Positions 41,001-51,496 of a DNA stretch of 64,000 nucleotides are shown piece by piece. Origin of the DNA: Henricia sp. BOLD:AAB3569 (lineage: Eukaryota; Echinodermata; Asteroidea; Spinulosida; Echinasteridae). The translations under genes and the position numbers were made by a program. Position 1 is the stretch's first letter. Every line of letters starts with the position of its first letter. A model generated the notes under the pieces. That model had not been told where the DNA came from and did no database searches. It saw only the letters and a list, made by a program, of their open reading frames with translations. The stretch covers positions 248,001-312,000 of the forward strand of contig JBBELK010000005.1 in the NCBI GenBank assembly GCA_037783545.1, written 5' to 3'.

Positions 41001-44000
41001 TTGCCCCCAGCAGTTAGTTGGGTTTCCCCCAACAGGTTGATAGTTTCCATGGCATGGAGTGACTAGGAGCATTGCTACTCCCCCTTCAAATTTTGTGGAT
41101 GTTTTATCTTTACCACGATGCAATCAAAGTTAGTCAAATTACATTAACAACATTAATTAACAATGTTAATATGAGTGCCGTTAGCCTGTTAAAATGTGTT
41201 AATAATGCTCCGTACTGAAAACCAATAGTCGTAAGTTATTAGTGGTATGATCGGAATTGTTAAACTTAGAGAGTTAAACTTACCGAGCTGATAACCATAT
41301 TAAATCCAGTGTGAACATACAAGAAAAATTTTACCCGAGTTAAGTGCAAGTATGAACACCAGTAAAATTTATCCGCAAAACAATTTACCACCATCTCAGT
41401 AAAATTTCTCCCCTTACCCAAAAAAGGCCAATCTGAACATAACTTAAGCCAGTTACATTAAAAGCAGCTATTTTTAGTGAAAACTGCTGTATGATAAATA
41501 GTTAATGACAAGTTCAAAACATTCGGTGAGGACTCATTTGGGAAAATTGTAATTAAAAGCCAAACTGTAGCCTCATAACATGTCACAAGTAACATGTTAA
41601 TAAAGTTCAGTTCTGTGCTCGTCTGGGTACAAAATGACGTCAGCACGTAAATTATGTTTTTACGAACTGTCACCCAACATTTTTGTTTTCACGAACTGAT
41701 ACTTATTGTAAATTAACAAATTGGGGAGTGTTTCAGTCAAATTTTTACTAAACTCCTCAAAAAGAGTTCGGAAAGTCAAGTTTGACTGACGATTGATCTC
41801 TTGTTACTAAATCATTTCCCTTGAATGTGGTATCATTAGAAAGCCCCGTTATTCCTCTTTACAGTGATGTGTCATTTCCTATGATTAATCAATCGGGGGA
41901 TGTGCAGTATAGCGGAATACAGGGGTGGGTGGAAAGTGAAATGTCAAAAAATTCACTGCTATTGTCATGCAGTGCATTCCCCTTTTGCTTGGAGGATGGG
42001 AATGTGTCAATGCACTTCTTGACAATAGCAATGCATTTTGTGACATTTTACTTTACACCCGCCCCCGTATTCAGCTGTGCTGCACATCCCCCAATTGCTT
42101 AATTATAACAAATGACACATCATCGTAAAGAGGAATAACAGGGCTTTCCAATGATACCAAATTCAAGGTAAATGACTTGGTAACAAGAGAGAAATTGTCA
42201 GTCAAACTTGAACTTCCGAACTTTTTTTGAGGAGTTTAGTTTATGACGTCAGGAATTCACTGAAAATGACACCAACTTTTGTGCACAAGTCAAGGAAATT
42301 ATTTTGCAACAAGAGAGAAATCGTCAGTCAAACTTGACTTTCCGAACTTGTTTTGAGGAGTTTGTATTCCACAAGTATATCATTCGTGTCCAGCATTTTG
42401 AAAGCTTTTTTTTTTTCGAATAAATTTAACGCTTTCTTGGGTGTCAGTTCGTGGAAACAGAAATTCATGCGTTTTGAATCCAGTGTCTAGAGTGCGCGCG
42501 CATAATCGGATGTCAGTTCGTGAAAACTTGTGTCCCCCACTGTGCGGTTTTCACGAACTGTAACTGAAGTGCACTCGAGCGTCACTCCGTGGTGTCAGCG
42601 ACGATATTGTTATTTTAAGTCACTTTAAATTCTGAAAGTCTCGTTGACAGATATTTTACGTTATTTCGACAGATATTTCATGTTATGGGCTGGACTTTTT
42701 AGCGGCGAGACCTCACATAAATGTTTTGAACCGGTGAATGATTTGTTAGTTGTGGGCAAAACCTTCCATGCGAATGATGTTTTGGATGCCTGTGCCGCAT
42801 GCAGCCATGTCATGCTCCAGTGCATTGTGGGTAGGTGGCTTCCCGGTATCGTACAAAAACTATTTTTAAGGGAAATCATTTGTAACATTAAAAGTAAGGG
42901 GAAAAAAGCCATAGAAACATACAAAAATAATCAAAAACATGCACACGGACAAAAACCAAATACAAGTACAGTGGAACATTATTAAAAATAGATCCTAGAC
43001 ATTTCGCAGAATACCATGTATGTTGTCAAATTGGGAATTTCTTTTTCAAATGACTGTTTTCACCTATTCCTGTGACAAGGTGTGTCTGTCATGCAGATAC
43101 AATTGTCTAATCATATACAAAATATAAGTTTCAGTTGTTCTGAAGAGATAATTTAGGCCCAAAAAGGGTTACAAATAGTGTGACAACATGCCTTTCTAAA
43201 AACCCTGTGTACAAATTTCAAATATACGCTCGTAACCAAGATGGACACTTGTGTTACATTTTAGGCCGTCCCGGTTACGAGCGTATATTGGAAATTTGTA
43301 CACAGGGTTTTTAAAAAGGCATGTTGTCACACTATTTGTAACCCTTTTTGGGCCAAAGTTATCTCTTCAGAACAACTGAAACTTATTTCTTTTATTTTAA
43401 GACCAGACAAAGGTATTTTCAGGAAAATATGTTCTGTGTTGGCAAAATGCCCCCTTTACTGAGGAAAGACCCATATACACAGAAACAGAGACATAACCAA
43501 AAACCACATAAAAACATACAGACAACCACGACAGTATTACAATAAAATAAAAAATTAAACATTTTGAGGGTTGCTCCATAAAAATTACATTTTTGTACGA
43601 TAACCGGAAAGCCACGTCCACCTCCAAAACCAAGATAATTGGAAGATTGCCTCACAGTACCTTTACCTGATGAGCTTCCGCCAACCGTCGCAGCTGTTGC
43701 GTTATTCGTCGGCGACGAGGGCGCTTTCACCTGCACAGCCGCCGTGGCGACTTGGTTCCCCGCTTGGGTGGTAACCAGCGTGCCTCCGACCACGGCTTGC
43801 GTCACTCCGATAAGCTGTTGTACTCCGACGGACTGGTTGACCGTTTGTCCGGCTCCGACGATAACGGGGTTTTGCTTCGATAAACCATGACTGGCTAGGA
43901 GTTGACCGGTGGATGATACGAGTTGGCCAGTTAGGCCATGATCGGTCGGCGCGGTGGTGGTTGCGGCAGTGATGACGCGCTGCGTGGTCAGCGCTTGCGC

Positions 44001-47000
44001 AGTGGTCTGTTGTTGGTTGACTGTGCCGAGTTGGCCGAGTTGCCCGACTTGGGTGAGTGGTGGGGTGCTGACCATTGTGGCAAGGCCGGCAGCAGCTAGC
44101 GCTCTGGCTGAGGAATTTAGACCTACACGAAAATAATTTATAGACAAAATGAACGAACAAAATCTTTGTCCGCATGCAGCTTTTTTGAAAAAACGATTTG
44201 TTAATTTCTTACACAAAATACCATTTTGGGCGAAAATAAGCTAATTTTTATCAATGAAATCTATGCTTTAAAACCACTCTACTCAGTTAAAGTCTTAAAA
44301 ATCCTATTTGGAGCTTGCTTTGGGGGTTAAAACAAAGGTTTTTAGTTTTTATGCTAATGCCAATATGCATATTCATGACCAAGGTCACGATGTCACAAGA
44401 GGCAAACACAGGAAAATCACATTCAACTGTGCACAAAAGATTCCACTTTTTTTCTCAATTTTCATAAAACTTTTGTAATCCATGGCAGTTTGAGTTTGTT
44501 TTACATGTTGCCTGCTGTAAGCCATGACAAAACTTGAAGTCTTATGTTTTTTCTTAACTTTTCCCTTCTGTCTTCCTTACGTGATGCACTCCGAACAGCG
44601 CCCTCTGTCTGTGATTTATTGCAATGAAATCTTCAAAGTTGAAAAAGGCCACCTTTTATTGATTTTACATCCAAACGAACAATAGTATGTCTTGCTGAAC
44701 AAGTAATCCGTCATTATGAAGCAAAGCTTAGGCACAAAGTTGTTTAGCATGTCACAGGCCCTTTAATGTTACAATAGACGAATCTCACATTTTCCTGGTT
44801 GGCGCTCTTCCCATTGAAACTGAGGGTCTTCGTGTCAAATCGGCAGTGCGCGTGCGCTACAAGTACAGCATTGTACAGTGACCGAGTGTGTACGTGTGCT
44901 TTTCTGCATGGCATTCAGGAGTGATTGTGCATCCACGTGCGTACATTAGTTCTTTTCAGTTACGTAACACGAAAAACCTCGTTATCAAACCCGGAAGTGC
45001 GCAGACGGGTCTGAAATGTATAGTCCCGACCTGTCAATCAACCGAACCCGTCGACCAATCACAACAGAGCTAGCAGATGTCACCCACATAGGTCAAAGTG
45101 CACTGTCTCACAACAACATGATCACGCGATATGTTCTGCCGGCCCCATACAATTTGTACAGTGTTGTATGCGATGATCCGGGTGAATTTTTGGTTTCAAG
45201 GCCGGTCGTTTCGTTCAAAGGTACGAAATCATGTATTTCATGATGATATGACATCCCTGTATTACTGGCCCTTTACTCAGTGTGTTCTAAGATAACTGTT
45301 GACCCTGAAACATGAATACCTTGGAGTTTTCCTTAATGAATCTGTGCTTTCCGTTGAAAGTCCCATTGCTTTGTGCGTTGTGTGTCGCCATTTTGACGAT
45401 AGCGTGTGAGCTATAGCAACAATATCCAACAGGGCGGGGTTAACTGGGCAAAATCGGAACTATGCATTGGTTAATATGGGATTCGTCTATAAGCAGTAAT
45501 TCTGCTATAGCTGATCCATTCTGCTTTACCGACCTGCATTCATGAGCATTTGTGGCAGCGGGAGTTGGCCAAGTCCCGTTTGACTGGCTAAAACCGACAT
45601 GGAGGGAAGGGGCGTAGTCGCGCCGGTGGTGGCTGACGTGGGCACAGTAATGCCGACCGGACTCGTTGTGTACTGCTTGCTCAGGGACGAGACGGAGGTG
45701 GTTTGGGGCAGACCTGGCCAAACAAAAATCACACAGAGCTCGTTCAGATTTCTCCAGAAAATGTATTTCGTTCTAACCTAACAATCATATAAAATACCTC
45801 CCCAAAATACTATCCATGGGAAGAAAACAGGAAATTTGCAATCGCCAATTTTGATGTGGAAGCAAAAAGGCTGGTGTGATCACTGCACTGCTTTATGGAA
45901 TGGATAAATTAGTTTACAAAACATCGGTGGTTTTGTGACGATATCCTTGAAAATATAAGAATTGAGAGCGCAAAATTTCAGAATGTAAAATATTACAAAT
46001 GATATGGTATCAAAATCTCAACACCCAGGGGAAAAATGGGGGCGCTCAAAAATGCATCTGGACAACCCCCATTAATACTAAACAAACACTCACCAGAAAG
46101 GACCGACGTGACATTCGTTTGATTCGCAGCCATTGACGACGCGTTCGCCATCGTCGGCATAACGCCACCGATGTTTGCGGCCAGTAACTGGCCTCCGCTG
46201 GTGGGAATAAGGAACTGTATCCCACCAGAGCTCTGGGCTAGGCTGACGGGGATGGTTAAGATTTGTTGCTGGCCGGCTGCGTTGGTGATCGGTAGGGTTA
46301 AGACTTGCTGTTGACCGGTGGAGTTGTTGGACGGGATGGTCAGGATTTGTTGGGCCCCTGCCAACTGGGAAGAGAAAAATTTGCGTTTAAAATTTGTTTG
46401 CAGATGTTGCTTTTCACCTTGTTTACACTTTATCCCGAGCTCGGGGTCGAACACCGAGCTCAGGATCAGGCTCGGATCACAAACTGAGTGTAAACGCTCT
46501 CGGGACCAAATTGGCCCCGGATCAGACCCCAAGATTTTGGTCTCGCGTTGGCGGAGGGTTCAATCCCAGTAAACTGTCGGTAAACTTATTGTGTCACTTG
46601 GTAGTAAACCGTTTACCTGGTTGGTTAAGACTTGCTGGGGTGACGGGAGGGTCTGTATGGGGGGCGAAAGCAGAAGTTGCTGCGTTGATGCGGAGTTACA
46701 GAGGGATGCTGGGATAGTCGTCCCAAGACCTGACAAAAACAAACAAACAACTTTGAAGAATGAGCAAAATAAATCATTTTTAATGGTTAAAAATGTATTT
46801 TGCTCAGATATCCTTAAATTGTTTAGATTCTATATTAATTGATAAAATTTACAGCATGGCCTTCGTTATAAAATCAGTAAACTTTAAACTGCTCACAAAA
46901 AATACGACTCGAAGAAAAAAAAATCCCGAAATATTTAGCAAATTTTAGCAAATTGTATTCATGTTTTCTGCAGTAAATGATATCTGTATAATTATATTTT

Positions 47001-49395
47001 GGATGGCTTTGAGGGTGATATGAGAATATACCGCACGAGTCATGAAAATACCAAAAGGTTTTTCTTCGTTTGGTGTTGAAAAGTCTGGTTTATTTCCTCC
47101 ATTTATAGACCGTATCGACTAGCCGCCATTTCGTGGGGCACCTTTTGTTACTTAAGCCGTTCAACAATGGAAGCACAATATGTGCAACCATGCATGTCCT
47201 CAAGGAACAAAGAAACTGCCCCACGAAATGGCGGCTATTCGATACAGTCTATATATTGTAACTGCATACATTTCGTGTTTTATAGTATTTTTTGAAACTG
47301 TACTCACTCCTGCGTGGCATGCATGCGGAATGTACCCGGTACTCACACGATAGTTTAATGTTCACAAGTTTCAGGCAGAATGCACTACTACACGCGTACA
47401 CATGTGTTTTCGTACGCCCAGTTTGGACTCGCTTGATTAGGGGCTCTTAAAGGCAAGGCTCGTCAGCAATGCGCGCGCCAAATTCGTGCTACGAATTACG
47501 CAGCTCCATAGCAAAGGCATGGAGCTGCGTATTTCGTGGCACGATTTTAGCGCGCGCGCATTGCTGACGAGCCTGTGCAAGGTATGTGCAAAAGCTTCAT
47601 TTTAATATAACATTGCGACTTATCAGATACAGTATGCCTTAATAAAGCATTTATTTAAGTTCTGCTTTAAAAAAAAAAACACAAAGCCGAGACAATTCTG
47701 CGCACCTTTGAGACTGGACTGGAGTGCCTGTTTGGTGGTTGGGTTTATGATCATGCCCCCGCTGCGCATTGCTTGCCCTCCGGTGGCGCTCTGCATGGCC
47801 AACAGGAGTTGATCGGAGGCGCTCTGGGGTTTGACGTTAGAAGTCATCTTCATTGTCATCTGGCCGGAAACCATGGGGTCCTTGAAGACAAGTTACATGA
47901 TTGGAAAACGTTTTTTAAAAAAAACAGTAACAACAGCATTACATAACTAAAAAATAATGTTGATAAACTGCCTTGTAGAAATTTCAGCCGAATAGATGCA
48001 GTAATACTTCAGAAAACCTGAAAAATCAAGGCATGGTTTATGTGTTGAATGAATGGTAAACATTTTTTTTGAAGAAGCACCTTTAGTTGGCAATTTTTCC
48101 CACAAAGGTACCATTTTACACCGGAAATCCTAGAACTACCGGTATGGGGATACATGTACATATCCCCCAAAGGTACATGTAGAAGCGTGATTTATCACTG
48201 TGGTTGTGCATACTGCAGCAACTTAACAGCGGGGACAGTAAAACATGGCTTGTGCAATAACCTACAGCCCGATCTTCACCAAACTTCATCCGATAGATCT
48301 TGAGAACCTTGCCTTGCGTGTGTCTATGGATTTTTGGCAGAATATTTCCATTTAATTATCGAAAATCCATCTTTGAAGTCAAGAACAGCGGTTGCAACAT
48401 GCACTTTCGATAATTAAAGGGCCCCTGAAATGCTCAATAACTTTATGCACAGTTTTTGCTGCATATAAAGGATTACTTGTGTAGAAAGACAATACTACTG
48501 TTAATTTTGATGCCCCATGAATAAAAAGTGGCATTTTTCAACTTTGAAAATTTCTTATTATTAACTCACAGAAAGAGGGCGCTGTTTGGGGCATGTCACT
48601 TTAGGAACACACAGCAGAAAAGCAAAGAAAAAACATTAGACTTCAAACTGGAATTGTGGAAAAATGCTGCCGTTTCCAGCCTTAGTTTTGTTCATGGTTT
48701 GCAAAAGGCAACATGTAAAACAAACCTACATGTAAACCGTCATGGGTTACAAAAGTTTCATCAAGTTGGAGAAAATTGTGGAAACTTTTGTGCACAGTTG
48801 AATAATATTTTCCTGTGTTTTCCTAATGTGACATCACCACTTTGCTCATGCATATGTAAATTTTTCATTAGCATAAAAATCAAATCCAAAATATGCTCGA
48901 AACCAGGACGGCCTATGTAACACAAGTGTCCATCCTGGTTACAAGCGTATATTGGAAATTTGTACACAGGGTTTTTAGAAAGGCATGTTGTCACACTATT
49001 TGTAACCCTTTTTGGGCCTAAGTAATCTCTTCAGAACAACTGAAAGTTATTTCTTTTATTTTGAGACCAGACAAAGGTATTTTCTGGAAAATATGGTCTG
49101 TGTTGCCAAAATGCCCCCTTTACTGTCGAAAGACTCACATGTAATTGAACCGTGAAAATGGCCCGAACAGAGATTTCAATCTGCGCTTCACAAACAGACA
49201 GAGAAAATCAACCTAAGCCACAGAACAATTTTCACTGAACCGGACAAATCAATATTAATTTCATCAACCAACCTGTGTGCCTGTTATGACATTAGCCACA
49301 CTCACAGAGGGAAGGGCGCCGGAGATGGTAACAGCCGGATCCAGTTTGCCATTGCCAACTATGTGCTGGTTGGCTGAGTCTCCATCCATGATCAT
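34765..49395 (-). CDS. POU6: POU class 6 homeodomain transcription factor (9 exons)
   Basis: Nine minus-strand exons join in phase to 637 codons. The first 440 residues are rich in Gln, Thr, Ser and small hydrophobics with repeated QQxLTIP-like phrases, a low-complexity transactivation-type region. A POU-specific domain (about 452-525) and a POU homeodomain (about 548-607) follow, joined by a short linker. Class VI marks are LTQTQVGQALSATEGPAYSQ in the POU-specific domain and KNTHPSG plus NKRQALKNTIKKLK in the homeodomain, close to vertebrate POU6F1/POU6F2. The recognition helix has RVWFCNKR with Cys at homeodomain position 50, as in all POU proteins. POU6 proteins are nuclear DNA-binding regulators, mostly neural in vertebrates. 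A TGA in frame lies eight codons upstream of the first Met. Confidence 0.93.
35206..35506. mobile_element. MITE with CAGGCCCGTAACCAG ends and TAGTA duplication
   Basis: Perfect terminal repeats CAGGCCCGTAACCAG / CTGGTTACGGGCCTG, flanked by TAGTA on both sides. The ends resemble hAT-type termini, but the duplication looks like 5 bp rather than 8. In the POU6 intron before the homeobox exon. Confidence 0.8.
35773..36082. mobile_element. MITE with TAGACCAATCCGGTAACTAAGG-like ends
   Basis: TATACACCAATCTGTTAACTAAGGTCTCC and complement at the right. The ends are related to the next larger element at 38015-38604 (TAGACCAATCC). POU6 intron between exons 9 and 8. Confidence 0.8.
36439..36932. mobile_element. 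TTAA-type MITE with GTATACATGATT ends, copy 3
   Basis: Intact ends and TTAA on both sides, 494 bp, in the POU6 intron between the homeobox exon and exon 8. Confidence 0.88.
37138..37921. mobile_element. TTAAAGGGACA-ended element, POU6 intron
   Basis: TTAAAGGGACACACTGGCTT at the left and AAGCCGGTATGTCCCTTTAA at the right, 784 bp, TTAA at both ends. Its right 145 bp recurs at 50025-50175. It contains an 18-bp direct duplication (GACACGAAAATCTGAGA) and a double E-box palindrome. Confidence 0.82.
38015..38604. mobile_element. MITE with TAGACCAATCCAGTAAGC ends
   Basis: TAGACCAATCCAGTAAGCTCCGCCC and GGGCGGAGCTTACTGGATCGGTCTA bound 590 bp. It ends only 65 bp from the donor of POU6 exon 8. Confidence 0.85.
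38670..38795 (-). CDS. POU6: POU6 exon 8, end of the POU-specific domain
   Basis: Residues 498-539: RFEKLDITPKSAQKIKPVLE, then a Trp-Met helix and SQLSDYIG, ending in two bases of a Ser codon at a gttgga donor. The intron to the homeobox exon is about 3.6 kb and full of mobile elements. Confidence 0.95.
39497..39861. mobile_element. TTAA-type MITE with GTATACATGATT ends, copy 4
   Basis: A 365-bp copy with internal deletions but both TTAA ends, in the POU6 intron between exons 8 and 7. Confidence 0.87.
40147..40222 (-). repeat. tRNA-like sequence, minus strand, degenerate
   Basis: A perfect T arm (ACGGG/CCCGT) and an A-box-like CCTAGTGGT suggest a Gly/Glu-type tRNA origin, but anticodon and acceptor stems fail to pair. 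Probably a SINE head in the POU6 intron between exons 8 and 7. Confidence 0.5.
40331..40505 (-). CDS. POU6: POU6 exon 7, first part of the POU-specific domain
   Basis: Residues 440-497. It encodes GINLEEIKEFAKAFKIRRL, LGLTQTQVGQAL and SATEGPAYSQSAIC, the first three helices of a class VI POU-specific domain. The acceptor has two CAGs three bases apart (ctcagcag), allowing inclusion or loss of one residue. Confidence 0.95.
40636..40795. repeat. AATAGACCGTATCGAATAGC palindrome, copy 3 (POU6 intron)
   Basis: Diverged copy (AGCTGCCATCTTGTAGGGCA arms), about 130 bp upstream (5') of POU6 exon 7. Confidence 0.85.
40855..41085. repeat. 110-bp minisatellite, second site (2 units, POU6 intron)
   Basis: Same unit and orientation as the main array about 15 kb away. 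Confidence 0.9.
41748..42244. repeat. Long inverted repeat with about 130-bp arms, POU6 intron
   Basis: TAAACTCCTCAAAAAGAGTTCGG...GATGTGTCATTTCC is matched in reverse at the right. The centre also pairs (GACAATAGCAATGCA / TGCAGTGCATT region). An extra half copy of the right arm lies at 42285-42366. Confidence 0.8.
43126..43472. mobile_element. GGTTACAAATAGTGTGACAACATGCC palindrome, copy 2
   Basis: Both arms present; outer left end eroded. About 200 bp downstream (3') of POU6 exon 6. Confidence 0.82.
43667..44122 (-). CDS. POU6: POU6 exon 6
   Basis: 152 codons (288-439), phase 1-1. The largest exon: Thr/Gln/Val-rich with NQQQTTAQALTTQ and TQAVVGGTLVTTQ, ending in a Ser/Gly run just before the POU-specific domain. 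Acceptor tcgtgtag, donor gtaaag. Confidence 0.88.
44226..44765. mobile_element. 'CAGAGGGCGCTGTTTGGAGT' MITE, copy 2 (reversed, POU6 intron)
   Basis: About 540 bp beginning about 100 bp upstream (5') of POU6 exon 6. Ends ACAGGCCCTTTAA. Confidence 0.78.
44774..45490. mobile_element. Element with TAGACGAATC ends, POU6 intron
   Basis: ATAGACGAATCTCACATTTT at the left, GATTCGTCTAT at the right, about 717 bp. A truncated copy in the other orientation is at 49578-50024. Its right end lies 44 bp from the donor of POU6 exon 5. Confidence 0.75.
45534..45713 (-). CDS. POU6: POU6 exon 5
   Basis: 60 codons (228-287), phase 1-1, Ser/Thr/Pro-rich. The donor is taken as GCAG|gtcggt because only this keeps the phase of exon 6. 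A better-looking gtaaag four bases further on would break the frame. Confidence 0.8.
45776..46072. mobile_element. TTAAAGGAGCGTG-ended MITE, copy 3 (reversed)
   Basis: Fills nearly the whole POU6 intron between exons 5 and 4, ending about 20 bp from the exon 4 donor. Confidence 0.72.
46094..46364 (-). CDS. POU6: POU6 exon 4
   Basis: Residues 138-227, phase 0 to 1, with acceptor ctcttcccag and donor gtgagt. It contains three imperfect copies of a short phrase, QQILTIP / QQVLTLP / QQILTIP, typical of Gln-rich activation domains. Confidence 0.86.
46617..46729 (-). CDS. POU6: POU6 exon 3
   Basis: Residues 100-137, phase 1 to 0, with a strong acceptor (tttttgtcag) and donor (CAG|gtaaac). It encodes the QQLLLSPPIQTLPSPQQVL segment. 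Confidence 0.83.
47104..47254. repeat. AATAGACCGTATCGAATAGC palindrome, copy 4 (POU6 intron)
   Basis: Opposite loop orientation to copy 1, in the intron between exons 3 and 2. Confidence 0.87.
47447..47580. repeat. TTAA-flanked hairpin element, copy 4 (POU6 intron)
   Basis: Lies just upstream of POU6 exon 2 in plus-strand coordinates, that is, in the intron following it. The loop orientation is reversed (CCATAGCAAAGGCATGG) and the right TTAA is lost. A transcript of either strand would fold into a hairpin of about 60 bp. Confidence 0.85.
47706..47880 (-). CDS. POU6: POU6 exon 2
   Basis: Residues 42-99, phase 0 to 1. It is Gln/Met/Ser-rich and contains SDQLLLAMQSATGG. It has a weak acceptor (tcttcaag) and a gtgcgc donor. 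It is part of the disordered amino-terminal region. Confidence 0.8.
47955..48120. repeat. Dispersed repeat 'CATCTATGTGGCTGAAATTTC' family, copy 4 (reversed)
   Basis: Opposite orientation, in the POU6 intron between exons 2 and 1. Confidence 0.7.
48418..48885. mobile_element. 'CAGAGGGCGCTGTTTGGAGT' MITE, copy 3
   Basis: Begins TTAAAGGGCCCC. Its right end is interrupted by an inverted-repeat element, so the copy is truncated. In the POU6 intron between exons 2 and 1. Confidence 0.75.
48888..49138. mobile_element. GGTTACAAATAGTGTGACAACATGCC palindrome, copy 3 (half)
   Basis: Right arm only, ending CTTTACTGTCGAAAGACTCA. It begins inside another MITE and lies about 135 bp downstream of POU6 exon 1. 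Confidence 0.78.
49273..49395 (-). CDS. POU6: POU6 exon 1 (coding part)
   Basis: 41 codons from the first ATG to a CAG|gttggt donor in phase 0. Two ATGs lie two codons apart; the second (49387-49389) has A at -3 and G at +4 and is the stronger context. An acceptor-like ttttacag at 49455-49462 hints at a spliced 5' UTR. The frame is closed by a TGA at 49417-49419. Confidence 0.7.
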
Positions 49396-49577
49396 TGGAT
49401 CCAGCACTGTGATTGGTCAACGGGGTGTCAGGCTCCTCCCCTTGGCAACCAGTCCTGTAAAATGATTGGATGAGACCAATTTCATTCATAATTCTGATAT
49501 CATGAATATTTATAATTTTACATTGGAGAACATCTAGAAAGATCATTTAAAAAAATGTTTGTAAAATTTAGAAGCCA

Positions 49578-50024
49578 ATGCATAGTTCCGAGATTGCCCA
49601 GTTAACCCCACACCCTTGGATATTGTTGCTATGTGCTCACAAGCCATCGCAAAAAATGGCGAGACTACGTACAAAGCAACGGGACTCGGCATAGAAAGCA
49701 CAGATTCATTGGAGAAAACCCAAAGGTATTTATGTTTTGAGGTCGACAGTTACCGTAGCACACACTGAGCGAAGGGCTAGTAATGCAGAGATGCCATATA
49801 TTCATAAAAATGCGCTTTCCTACCTTTGAACAGCGAATCGCCCAACATTGAAACCAAAATTCACCCGGTCACTGGCGCATACAACATACAAACTGTATGG
49901 GCAGAACATCGCGGATTGTTTGTGATGATTGCATCACTTTGACCTATGTGGGCGCCGTCTGCTAGCTCTGTTGTGATTGGTCGCGGGTTCGGCTTGATTG
50001 ACAGGTCGGAACTATGCATTATGT
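49578..50024. mobile_element. TAGACGAATC element, truncated copy (reversed)
   Basis: Shares CATAGTTCCGAGATTGCCCAG, CACTTTGACCTATGTGGG and GACAGGTCGGAACTATGCAT with the copy in the POU6 gene. It is immediately upstream of POU6 exon 1 and joined to a second element fragment. Confidence 0.75.
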
Positions 50025-50175
50025 CTAATTTTATTTGTTTGAATGTTCAAAAACGGCCAAATTTGGTGGTTTCTTTTCAGGTTCTCTTCAGTCTATTTCG
50101 GAAAGACTTTCAGAATCATGTTTGGGTCTATTTCGAGCCCAAAATAGCCCAACAAAGCCAGTTCGTCCCTTTAAC
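50025..50175. mobile_element. TTAAAGGGACA-ended element, right-end fragment
   Basis: Matches the right 145 bp of the element at 37138-37921 (CGGCCAA...GGTGGTTTCTTTTCAGGTTC, ending GTCCCTTTAA). Confidence 0.8.
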
Positions 50176-50877
50176 CCGGGGCGGAAAGAGAGCAGTGGGA
50201 ACGCTTGCGCCGCTCCGGGGTATCTCGGGGTTAAGGATTGCCGTTACCCCCGAGTTAACCCGGAGATTTTGTAGTGGGAAAGGGGTATTAATGCCAGCAA
50301 CCTACGTAATTTGATTTAAAAGTAGACAAATTCTTCAAAAATAGTAGTCAAATTATTCAAAAATAACAAAAATCAGTGCCCCACCCTAAAAAACCTGCAG
50401 ACCTGCCAACTTTACCGCACACATGCATTATGCACAAGGCACGGTAATGCAATCCTGTTACAAGGACGCCAAAAAAAATCCAATCCCTAAAAAAATCAAT
50501 ACAAATGTTCATGAATTTGGAGAGAGTCAGGTTTCTTAAAGTATCCATCGGCAAAACCGGATGTTATAAATTCTTTCGGCAGTATTTACATGAATACATG
50601 TAGGAGAAAAACGAAAGCAGTGTGCCCCCACCCTCTCCGTTTCCCCCACCCAGGGGCTGTTTCAGATTAAGCGTCAAGGCTTCAGTGTTTGATTGTCAAT
50701 CATCTAGAAAAGCGGCCGAGAGATTTTGAGCCGAGGGAAATCACAAAATCAGAAACGAAAAGCGAGCATGTTCGATTGAGATGACCAAGAATTTAAACAG
50801 CTGGATTACTTGCATTTTAAAGATGTGGGTTTTTCCATAAGAACATTGAGCCAAAGTGTGACATTTTTATGCATTTG

Positions 50878-51472
50878 GGTCATTCCATAAATATGGGGGC
50901 CAAAGTGTGACATTTTGATGCATTGGTGAAAATGGCCTTTTCAAGTTACCAAAATATTTTGAAGAAATTTCCGTGCAATTCCTGAATAGTGTAGGATATT
51001 TGAAAAAATTTTCAAACATTTAGACATGTCTTGGTGTCTTAGTCTTGGTAATATTCGAGAAAATTGTTTAACGACAAAAGTGGGGACACCAAGGCATTGT
51101 TTAATTCTTACGATTACATTTCAAGTCTTTTTGACCAGGTTCTTTCTGGAAAAGGTAGCTTCTGGTTTTACCCACCTGTAGAACCTGTACCTTATAAATT
51201 CAAATTATATTATGAGCGAAATTTCAATAATTATTCAATATAAATTTCAAAATGTCACACTTGCATTTAGAAGATCGCACCAGTTTATTGAATCGTTCTC
51301 GTCATGTTTTGGGTAATATTAACAGGCAAAGGTGTTGTTCGATTTACGAGGCCATATATTGTTCATATGCTGAGGGTAACCGTTCTCTGAAGCCCGGTAT
51401 TTATAAAAATCAACTCCGGAAGTGTCACGACGTAAAGGGGGACACTGGGTCCCGTATTTATGGAATGACCCA
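50878..51472. mobile_element. GGGTCATTCC-type inverted-repeat element, copy 2
   Basis: TGGGTCATTCCATAAATA at the left, TATTTATGGAATGACCCA at the right, 595 bp, with CCAAAGTGTGACATTTT near the left end. Confidence 0.8.
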
Positions 51473-51496
51473 TTTGTAAAAATGGCCTTTTCAAGT

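Noticed and set aside
42644..42985. 113-codon plus-strand frame and an 87-codon frame opposite, in a POU6 intron
   Set aside because: No domain recognised on either strand, no flanking exon in phase. Possibly a fragment of a repeat, but I cannot support a gene.
43419..44216. A single 265-codon minus-strand gene
   Set aside because: The centre is POU6 exon 6. Both extensions run past good splice sites into repeats.
45527..45530. Alternative POU6 exon 5 donor gtaaag four bases further along
   Set aside because: It would shift the frame of exon 6. The gtcggt donor keeps phase 1.
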